DNA of 19,707 nt from Brachybacterium sp. (GTDB lineage: Bacteria > Actinomycetota > Actinomycetes > Actinomycetales > Dermabacteraceae): assembly GCA_027322375.1 (NCBI GenBank), contig DAHVRS010000287.1, forward strand, positions 1 to 19,707. Direction: 5' to 3'. Positions 14,062 to 19,707 of this stretch are shown piece by piece. Below the pieces are notes generated by a model that did no database searches, was not told where the DNA came from, and saw only the letters and a program-made list of their open reading frames with translations. How positions within the stretch are numbered: the first letter of the stretch is position 1; each line of letters starts with the position of its first letter. A program made the position numbers and the translations under genes.

Positions 14062-15093
14062 TCAGGGGGTATCGGGAGCGGGTTCGTCGGCCGTCCGCGC
14101 CCGACGGCCGCCGCCAGCGGCGAGGCGCCGGTCCAGCAGGGGGCGGGAGAGGTCGGCGGCGAGGTTCGCGAGCACGATGAGCAGGGAACCGATGAAGGTG
14201 GTGCCGACGATGACGGGCAGGTCCGCGGTGGAGGTCGCATCCAGCAGCAGTGCGCCGAGCCCGGCGAGGCCGAAGATGCGCTCGGTGATGACGGTGCCGC
14301 CCAGCAGTGCACCGATGTCGAGCGCCACGAGGGTGACCAGTGGCAGGGCGAGGTTCCGCAGGGCGTAGCGGTCGATGGTGCGCTCGGTGAGCCCGGCGGC
14401 GCGGGCGGTGCGGGCGTAGTCCAGGCCCAGCTGCTCGATCATCGAGGAGCGCACGAGGCGGGCGTAGATCGCGCCATTGAGGAAGGCGAGCGTGGCCCAG
14501 GGCAGCACGAGGTGCCACGCCCATTGCGCAGGGTTCTCGAGGAAGGGGACGTAGCCGCCGCTGGGCAGCCAGCCGAGCTTCAGCGCGAATACCACCACCG
14601 CCAGCAGGCCCACCACGAAGGCGGGGGCGGAGGCCGCGATGACGCTCACGCCGGTGACGATGCGGTCCAGCAGCCCGCCCTGGCGCCGGGCGGCGATCGC
14701 GCCGGAGGCGATGCCCAGCAGGGACTGCAGCGCGACCGCGCCGAGGGCGACGGAGAAGGAGACGGGGAACCGCTGACCGATGAGGGTGGTGACGCCCTGG
14801 TGCAGCTGGAAGGAGTAGCCCAGGCACGGTGCGGCGCAGGCCAGGACCACGTCGCCGGAGCCATAGGTGCAGCCCAGCACGATCGCGCTGAGGAAGCTGC
14901 CCAGCTGCACGAACCAGGGCTTGTCGAAGCCCATGAAGCCGCGTGCGGCCTCGAGGTCCTCGGGGGAGCAGGGCTTGCCGCACATGGCCAGCGCCGGGTC
15001 GATCGGGGCGAGGTAGAAGATCGCGTAGGTGAGGGTGAGCACCACCAGCAGCACGCCGAGGCTGCGGCCCACGCGCAGGAGTGCGGGCTTCAT
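14062..15093 (-). CDS. DppB-like ABC transporter permease
   Basis: A 343-residue inner-membrane permease of the peptide/nickel family. A first membrane helix (about residues 12-30, SLGVLLVVLTLTYAIFYLAP) is followed by a long outer loop and about five further helices. The cytoplasmic coupling loop is DYARTARAAGLTERTIDRYALRN, which touches the ATPase. The outer loop carries five cysteines (38, 42, 75, 86, 90) in CGKPC, GCTYG and CAAPC contexts, which could form disulfides or bind metal; similar cysteines occur in other actinobacterial DppB homologues as I recall. Its ATG overlaps the TGA of the DppC-like gene as ATGA. It pairs with that protein to form the channel. Confidence 0.92.
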   Translation of the reverse strand: MKPALLRVGRSLGVLLVVLTLTYAIFYLAPIDPALAMCGKPCSPEDLEAARGFMGFDKPWFVQLGSFLSAIVLGCTYGSGDVVLACAAPCLGYSFQLHQGVTTLIGQRFPVSFSVALGAVALQSLLGIASGAIAARRQGGLLDRIVTGVSVIAASAPAFVVGLLAVVVFALKLGWLPSGGYVPFLENPAQWAWHLVLPWATLAFLNGAIYARLVRSSMIEQLGLDYARTARAAGLTERTIDRYALRNLALPLVTLVALDIGALLGGTVITERIFGLAGLGALLLDATSTADLPVIVGTTFIGSLLIVLANLAADLSRPLLDRRLAAGGGRRARTADEPAPDTP

Positions 15094-16046
15094 GAGCGGC
15101 CTCCCCGAGGGTCGAGGGCGTCGCGGAGGGTGTCTCCGAGGATGTTGAAGGAGAAGGTCACCAGGAACAGCGCCGCGGCCGGGAAGAGCAGGAACGCCGG
15201 ATCCACGATGAGCCAGGAGATCGCGTCGCCGATCGAGCGGCCCCACGACGGGGTGGGCGGCAGCATGCCCACGCCCAGGAACGACAGGCTCGCCTCCGCG
15301 GCGATGCGGCCGGGCAGCGAGATCGAGGCGAACACGATCACAGTGGAGGCGACGTTCGGGAGCACCTGGTGGCGGAACACATGACCGAACCGGGCACCCA
15401 TCACGCGGGAGGCGGTGACATAGGGCTGCCGCACCACCACGCGGGTCTCCGCAGCGACCACGCGCGCGATCCCCGGCCAGCCGAACATGCCGATGACCAG
15501 TGTGAGCAGCAGGGCGCGGGGGGCTTCGAGCGGGAAGAGGGCGCTGAGCGCGATCGCGAAGATGAGGAAGGGGAAGCCGAGGGTGACGTCGGTGGCGAAG
15601 TCCACGAGCTTCTCGACGACGCCGCCGAGAGCGCCTGCGACGATGCCGAGCACCACGCCGATCGCGGTGGCGAGCAGGGTCGAGGCGATGCCGATCAGGA
15701 GCGAGACCCGCGCACCGTAGACCACGAGGGAGAAGAGGTCACGGCCCGTGCCGGGCTCGACGCCGAACCAGTGCTCGGCGCTCACGCCGCCGAGGGGCCC
15801 GGCCGGGGAGGTGTCCGGGGCCAGGGCGTCGACGTTGTAGGTGAAGGGGTCGTTGCCGCTGAGCGCCGCGAGCTGCGGTGCGAAGAGGGCGGCGAGCAGG
15901 CTGATCACCACCACGATCCCGGCGGCGAGCGGCAGCGGTCGCAGGAAGGCGTGGCCCAGCGAGCGCCGGCGAGGCGGTTCCTCTCCCGTCGCGGCGTCCT
16001 GCAGCGAGGTGGTCTCCGTGGGGAGGCCCTCGGATTGGGTCATCAT
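15090..16046 (-). CDS. DppC-like ABC transporter permease
   Basis: A 318-residue partner permease. An OppC-type N-terminal part includes PLPLAAGIVVVISLLAALFAP as the first helix. The outer segment reads EHWFGVEPGTGRDLFSLVVYGARVSL, closely matching the DppC pattern for the start of the transport domain. The coupling loop is YVTASRVMGARFGHVFRHQVLPN, and ASLSFLGVGMLPPTPSWG is strongly diagnostic of this family. The C-terminus reaches GDTLRDALDPR as usual. The start is uncertain: ATG 16046 (or 16043) has only a weak GAAAG upstream, while the frame is open to ATG 16133, giving a 347-residue form with a basic 29-residue extension. The conserved part begins after both. It is the first gene of the four-gene operon. 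Confidence 0.9.
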   Translation of the reverse strand: MMTQSEGLPTETTSLQDAATGEEPPRRRSLGHAFLRPLPLAAGIVVVISLLAALFAPQLAALSGNDPFTYNVDALAPDTSPAGPLGGVSAEHWFGVEPGTGRDLFSLVVYGARVSLLIGIASTLLATAIGVVLGIVAGALGGVVEKLVDFATDVTLGFPFLIFAIALSALFPLEAPRALLLTLVIGMFGWPGIARVVAAETRVVVRQPYVTASRVMGARFGHVFRHQVLPNVASTVIVFASISLPGRIAAEASLSFLGVGMLPPTPSWGRSIGDAISWLIVDPAFLLFPAAALFLVTFSFNILGDTLRDALDPRGGRS

Positions 16047-16370
16047 GTGTGCTTTCAAAGACTCAAAGGGAAGCTGATCAAGTATCGCACCACTCCCCAG
16101 GGACGTCCTGCGTCGAGGGTCACGCTTCGCCATCTCCGTTCCACATCACATGCGCGCGTCACATGCGCGTGGCGCACGGGGTGCCCGGGGCGGCGGGCGC
16201 GGAGGCGCGGCACATCGCCGGGGCTCGCACCGCGCGGACGACGGGGTCAGCCGGTGAGGAAGCGTCCGGAAAACCCCCGGGTGCCGTCCAGCCCTGCGCG
16301 ATAACCTGACGGCACGCCCCGACGCGGCTCCCAGCGCGCGTCGACATCGCGAGGAGGACAGCCAGTTCCG
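16047..16370. other. Divergent region between the ABC operon and the xpaC-telA pair
   Basis: This 324-bp region lies between two divergent operons and should hold both promoters. For the ABC operon, GATACT on the minus strand at about 16079-16084 resembles a -10, without a clear -35. For xpaC, TAACCT at 16302-16307 is a possible -10, again without a clear -35. The 11-bp direct repeat at 16146-16169 is the best candidate operator. The part 16047-16133 may be coding if the longer DppC-like start is used. No separate gene is supported. Confidence 0.5.
16146..16169. promoter_or_regulatory. 11-bp direct repeat upstream of the ABC operon, possible operator
   Basis: TCACATGCGCG occurs at 16146-16156 and again at 16159-16169, a period of 13 bases, about 100 bp upstream of the preferred DppC-like start and just outside the longer alternative start. 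The arrangement fits a tandem regulator site. No regulator is identified and chance in GC-rich DNA is possible. Confidence 0.35.
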
Positions 16371-17300
16371 GTGAGCGAAGGACGGGATCCATCGGCCCAG
16401 CAGCCGAGCAGCGGGAGCCCCCGGTTCCCGGACCCCTTCGCGCCCGGCAGTCCCTCGTCGGCCGATGGCACTGCGCTGCCGCCCGGCCAGCGTGACCTGC
16501 CGTGGAAGGCGACCGCGGAGCGGCGTGACCTCTGGGGGCCGCGGCAGCAGGCGCTCGAGGGGACGGTCCGCCCGCCGACCGGCAGCGCCGTCGGCCCCGT
16601 GCACCGCTCCTGGCTGGTGCGCCTCGGCAGCCCTGTCGTCGCCGGCGGTCTCGCCGCGCTCGCGACGGTGGTGGTCGTGCTTGGCACGGGCCTCGGCGGG
16701 CCACTGCTCGCCCTCGCGGCCGCGGCCGGGATCGGGATCCTCGCGCTCGGCGGGACCGGCATCGCTGTGAACCGCCCGATCGGCACTGTCCAGGAGCGGC
16801 ACGTGCTCGATGCCTCCGTCCTCTCCAGCACCCGCGAGGTGCTCGAGCGGATCCTCGAAGCCGATGCCGCGACCCGCGACAAGCTCGCGCCGCTGCGCCC
16901 GCAGGCCTCTAGCACCCCGGCCGCCGCGCTCGTGCTCGAGGACGTCGACTCGCTGCTGACCAGGATCGATGCGCTCGTAGGAACCGAGGCGCTGCAGGCT
17001 TTGCGGCCCTCTGCCGGAGAGGTGACGATGCTCGAGGGCATCGCCTGCCGCTACGTGCCGGAGCTCGTCGACGCGGCGGAGGACACGATCGGCTTCCTGC
17101 GCACCTTCGCCGGGACCGCCCGGCGCGACGCGCTCGCGAACCTCGAGAGCGTCCGCGCGCAGCTGTCCGTGCTCGCCGAGGGCGTGGAGCGGATCGAAGG
17201 GGACCTCGTCGGCGGGGTCTCCCGCGACCTCGAAGTGCATGCCGAGTTCCTCCGCGCCCGCTTCGCCGACCAGCACCTGAACCCGATCATCGACGTCTGA
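16371..17300 (+). CDS. XpaC-family membrane protein (5-bromo-4-chloroindolyl phosphate hydrolysis family)
   Basis: A 309-residue protein. About 75 N-terminal residues are Pro/Ser/Gly-rich and probably disordered. Two adjacent hydrophobic segments follow (about residues 83-101 and 104-125, separated by a short GTGLGG turn). The rest is a helical cytoplasmic domain with repeated Leu/Glu patterns from LDASVLSSTREVLERILEA to the end. Two-helix membrane anchor plus helical tail, directly before a telA gene, matches the XpaC family, paired with the TelA homologue YaaN in Bacillus subtilis. The biochemical role of XpaC proteins is not settled; the family name comes from an indicator-dye phenotype. 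The start is GTG with GAGGAGG 13 bases upstream, a longer spacing than usual; no better start is nearby. It lies 79 bp before telA, probably in one operon. Confidence 0.78.
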   Translation: MSEGRDPSAQQPSSGSPRFPDPFAPGSPSSADGTALPPGQRDLPWKATAERRDLWGPRQQALEGTVRPPTGSAVGPVHRSWLVRLGSPVVAGGLAALATVVVVLGTGLGGPLLALAAAAGIGILALGGTGIAVNRPIGTVQERHVLDASVLSSTREVLERILEADAATRDKLAPLRPQASSTPAAALVLEDVDSLLTRIDALVGTEALQALRPSAGEVTMLEGIACRYVPELVDAAEDTIGFLRTFAGTARRDALANLESVRAQLSVLAEGVERIEGDLVGGVSRDLEVHAEFLRARFADQHLNPIIDV

Positions 17301-17379
17301 CGCCGCCGCAGCCCCGTCGGCCGCGGACCCCACCGACCACCAGAACATCCACCCGCACGACCGCCACGAGGAGACCGAC

Positions 17380-18609
17380 ATGGACAAGCTCCAGCCGCCC
17401 ACCCCCGCCGAGGAGATCACGCCCGCCGAGCCGGTCGAGCAGATCAGCGATGAGCAGGCCGTCTCCGTCCTGCCCGACCTGCCCGCTGAGAAGCAGCAGG
17501 AGCTCGAGCAGCGCGCCGACGCCTGGGTCGACCAGATCTCCCAGCTCAGTCCCCACTCGCAGGAGTTCTCCGCCCAGGTCGACGCGCTCGGCGCGGTCGC
17601 CCGGCGCACCTTCGAGCGCACCGCCCAGACCTCCTCGCGCTTCATGGAGCAGTCGCTGCGGGAGTCGAAGGAGAAGGGCAGCGCCCAGGCGTCGGTCGCG
17701 AAGTCCCTCGCGGATCTGCGCACCACGATGGAGGACCTCGCCCCGAAGGAGGAGACCTTCGCGGACAAGGCGCTGAGCTTCCTGCCCGGCCGCAACGCCG
17801 CCAAGCGCTACTTCCGCAACTTCGAGTCGAATCAGGACCAGCTCGACGGAGTCCTCGGCGCACTCGGCCGCGGCCAGGAGATGCTGCAGAAGGACAATGC
17901 GGAGCTCGCGGTGGAGCGCAGGGCGCTGTGGGAGGACCTCGGCGCGCTGCAGAAGGCGACCCACCTGCTGGGCCTGCTGGACGATCGCACGGTGCGCCGC
18001 GCCGAGCAGCTGCGCGGCGAGGGCCGAGCGGCGGAGGCCGACGCGCTCGAACGCGATGTGCTCTTCGCGGTCCGCCAGCGCCGCCAGGACGTCGCCACCC
18101 AGACCGCCGTCACCGTGCAGTCCTACCTGGCCATGGGCCTGATCGAGGACAACAACACCAAGCTCCAGCAGGGTGTGGAGCGGGCCCGGACCACGACCGT
18201 CACGGCGCTGCGCACCGCGGTGATCACCGCGCAGGCGCTCGAGAACCAGAAGATCGTCCTGGACCAGATCGACGCGGTCAACCGCACCACCGACGATCTG
18301 ATCTCCCGCACCTCCGCGATGCTCGCCGACAACTCGGTGCGGATCCAGGAGCAGGCAGCGACCTCGGGCGTCTCCGCGGAGACGCTCCAGACCGCGTTCG
18401 AGAACCTGTTCACCACGATGGACGGCATCGACTCCTTCCGCACCCAGGCGAACCAGAACTTCCTCACCACGGTGACGAACCTGGAGCAGCAGGTGCGCCG
18501 CGCCCAGCCGTACATCGAGCGGATGCAGCAGGAGCGGCCGGAGCACGCCGAGATCGCGAAGGCCTCCGCCTCCGCCGCGGACCTGCTCCAGATCGAGGAC
18601 CAGCCCTGA
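17380..18609 (+). CDS. Toxic anion resistance protein, TelA family
   Basis: A 409-residue, almost entirely helical soluble protein of the TelA/KlaA family linked to tellurite and other envelope-stress resistance. Family features are an acidic N-terminus, LPGRNAAKRYFRNFESNQDQLDGVL (about residues 131-155), the long coiled-coil region through ELAVERRALWEDLGALQKA, then FAVRQRRQDVATQTAVTVQSYLAMGLIEDNN and the C-terminal RTAVITAQALENQKIVLDQI with TTDDLISRTSAML. There are no membrane segments or signal peptide. GAGGAG lies about 7 bases upstream of the ATG. It follows the XpaC-like gene, and the two probably act together at the membrane; tellurite resistance itself is an inference from the family name. 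A strong hairpin terminator follows. Confidence 0.9.
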   Translation: MDKLQPPTPAEEITPAEPVEQISDEQAVSVLPDLPAEKQQELEQRADAWVDQISQLSPHSQEFSAQVDALGAVARRTFERTAQTSSRFMEQSLRESKEKGSAQASVAKSLADLRTTMEDLAPKEETFADKALSFLPGRNAAKRYFRNFESNQDQLDGVLGALGRGQEMLQKDNAELAVERRALWEDLGALQKATHLLGLLDDRTVRRAEQLRGEGRAAEADALERDVLFAVRQRRQDVATQTAVTVQSYLAMGLIEDNNTKLQQGVERARTTTVTALRTAVITAQALENQKIVLDQIDAVNRTTDDLISRTSAMLADNSVRIQEQAATSGVSAETLQTAFENLFTTMDGIDSFRTQANQNFLTTVTNLEQQVRRAQPYIERMQQERPEHAEIAKASASAADLLQIEDQP

Positions 18610-18642
18610 GCGGCAGTGCCTGAACAGAGGGCGTGGACAGAG

Positions 18643-18674
18643 GGAGGGCGCGGTCCGGGTGGACCGCGCCCTCC
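18643..18674. terminator. Bidirectional hairpin terminator between telA and the fucosidase gene
   Basis: Perfect 14-bp inverted repeat, GGAGGGCGCGGTCC at 18643-18656 and its complement at 18661-18674, with a GGGT loop. It sits between the converging telA stop (18609) and fucosidase stop (18703). Only two T follow on the plus strand, as is common for terminators in high-GC actinobacteria. Confidence 0.85.
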
Positions 18675-18702
18675 TTCATGTCCGCACCCAGGCGGTACGT
18701 GC

Positions 18703-19707
18703 TCAGCCCGCCGTCGGCGCGGAGACGACGACCGGGGCGCTCCCCTCACCGACGAGGGTGACGGTGAGGCCGCCCTCGGGCCAGGCGAAGCCCTTCGGCA
18801 GGTCCTCCGCCGCGACGCTGATCTCGCCGGCGTCGCCGCTGAGGAAGAGGTGGCAGGTCCCGTCCTTCTCGACCGCCCGAGCCCAGTTCACGCCGTCGAT
18901 CTCCAGCTCGCCGAGCCCGCGGGAGCCGGCGAGGGCGGGCTTGTGCTCGGCCATGAACTCTCCGAGGGACTCGAGCGCGGCGACCTGCAGCTCGTGCAGG
19001 GTGCCGTCGGCGCGGGGGCCGACGTTCAGCAGCACCCGCCCACCCTTGGAGACGGCGTCGACGACGTGCCGCACCACCTGGGCGCCGGTGAGGTACTGGT
19101 TCTCGTCCTCCACCTGGTTGAATCCGAAGGACAGGCCCACGCCGCGGCAGTTCTCCCACGGCTCGCCCTCGGGGATCTCCCCGACCTGGTACTCGGTGGT
19201 CGCGAAGTCCTGGTGCGCCCCGGCGAAGCGGTCGTTGATCAGGCCCTCGGGCCGCTGCGAGTAGAAGTGCTCGAGCAGCTCACCGAGGCCGCCCTCCTCG
19301 AAGTGGAAGTTCTCGTCCGGCCAGCCGATGTCGTTCCAGAAGACGTCGGGTCGGTAGCGGTCGATGAGGTCACGGACATGGGCGCTGCAGTACTTCCCGT
19401 ACTCGTCATCCCGCGGGCGCTTGAGGTCATGCACGTCCTCCCCGCTGACCAGCGGCTCGGTGGGGCGCACATGCCAGTCGAGCCCGCCGGAGTAGTAGAC
19501 GCCGAAGCGGAGCCCGGCGTCGGTGGTGGCCTTCGCGATCTCGCCGACGAGGTCCCGCTTCGGGCCGCGGGCCACGGTGTTGCGGTCCCCGGTGCCGGGT
19601 GCATCCCACAGGGTCACGCCGTCGTGGTGCTTGGTGGTGGGGACGACGTAGTCCGCGCCGGCGCGGCGGAAGAGATCCGCCCACTGCGCGGCGTCGAACT
19701 GCGAGGC
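18703..19707 (-). CDS. Alpha-L-fucosidase, GH29 family (partial, 5' end outside the window)
   Basis: The last 334 residues of a glycoside hydrolase family 29 enzyme that removes alpha-L-fucose from glycans. The fragment begins ASQFDAAQWADLFRRAGADY and continues VVPTTKHHDGVTLWDAP, containing the substrate-contacting HHDG signature. RPDVFWNDIGWP carries the retaining nucleophile aspartate (codon at 19330-19332). GGRVLLNVGPRADGTL is also typical, and a C-terminal beta domain follows. The catalytic core appears intact from the HHDG region onwards; the N-terminus, start codon and any signal peptide lie beyond 19707, so secretion cannot be judged. It converges on telA and shares its terminator region. 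No fucose catabolic gene is visible in the window. Confidence 0.9.
   Translation of the reverse strand, partial: ASQFDAAQWADLFRRAGADYVVPTTKHHDGVTLWDAPGTGDRNTVARGPKRDLVGEIAKATTDAGLRFGVYYSGGLDWHVRPTEPLVSGEDVHDLKRPRDDEYGKYCSAHVRDLIDRYRPDVFWNDIGWPDENFHFEEGGLGELLEHFYSQRPEGLINDRFAGAHQDFATTEYQVGEIPEGEPWENCRGVGLSFGFNQVEDENQYLTGAQVVRHVVDAVSKGGRVLLNVGPRADGTLHELQVAALESLGEFMAEHKPALAGSRGLGELEIDGVNWARAVEKDGTCHLFLSGDAGEISVAAEDLPKGFAWPEGGLTVTLVGEGSAPVVVSAPTAG

Noticed and set aside
12404..14368. A 654-codon plus-strand open frame over the binding-protein gene
   Set aside because: It is antisense to a clear lipoprotein gene and lacks any recognisable domain.
14830..14982. Cysteine-rich outer loop of the DppB-like permease as a novel metal site
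   Set aside because: Similar CxxxC and CxAPC cysteines occur, as I recall, in other actinobacterial permeases of this family, so it is probably a family trait.
14035..15384. A 449-codon plus-strand open frame over the permease genes
   Set aside because: Gly/Glu/Asp/His-rich antisense shadow of two membrane proteins; no family features.

Overview
The window is high-GC DNA (around 70% by eye) with ATG/GTG starts, strong GGAG-type ribosome binding sites and TGA as the terminal stop of every gene. This suggests an actinomycete; Dermabacteraceae such as Brachybacterium is a guess, not shown by the sequence.

Positions 1-10508 are a myo-inositol catabolism (iol) locus in two divergent arms around a control region at 4064-4516. 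The minus arm reads iolC (5-dehydro-2-deoxygluconokinase), a Cgl0159-type aldolase, iolB and iolG; ATGA overlaps join iolC to the aldolase and iolB to iolG. The plus arm reads iolD, mmsA/iolA, iolE and a second Gfo/Idh/MocA dehydrogenase. Together they cover the whole route: inositol oxidation (IolG), dehydration (IolE), ring hydrolysis (IolD), isomerisation (IolB), phosphorylation (IolC), aldol cleavage, and conversion of malonate semialdehyde to acetyl-CoA (MmsA). No inositol transporter or iol regulator is in the window. The control region holds a perfect palindrome of the form TGT-N4-ACA beside a TTGACA promoter, and a second TGT-N4-ACA site on the iolC side, so a GntR-type IolR regulator encoded elsewhere is likely.

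Positions 10608-16046 (minus strand) are a Dpp/Opp-type ABC importer operon in the order DppC-like permease, DppB-like permease, lipoprotein solute-binding protein, fused double ATPase. Positions 16371-18609 (plus strand) carry an XpaC-family membrane protein and a TelA-family protein, ending at a perfect hairpin terminator. The window closes with the 3' part of a minus-strand GH29 alpha-L-fucosidase that runs off the right edge.

The most striking observation is that two otherwise well-conserved genes, iolC and the double ATPase, are each cut by a single in-frame TAG with no frameshift, while all 15 genes end in TGA. Mutation or sequencing error is the default explanation; UAG readthrough or recoding is the testable alternative. 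Two unrelated palindromic elements flank mmsA: a 77-bp element with 14-bp perfect inverted repeats, and a 58-bp element with 24-bp arms. The 9-mer CCGTCGGCC also seems over-represented. I did not find a clearly new multi-gene system.
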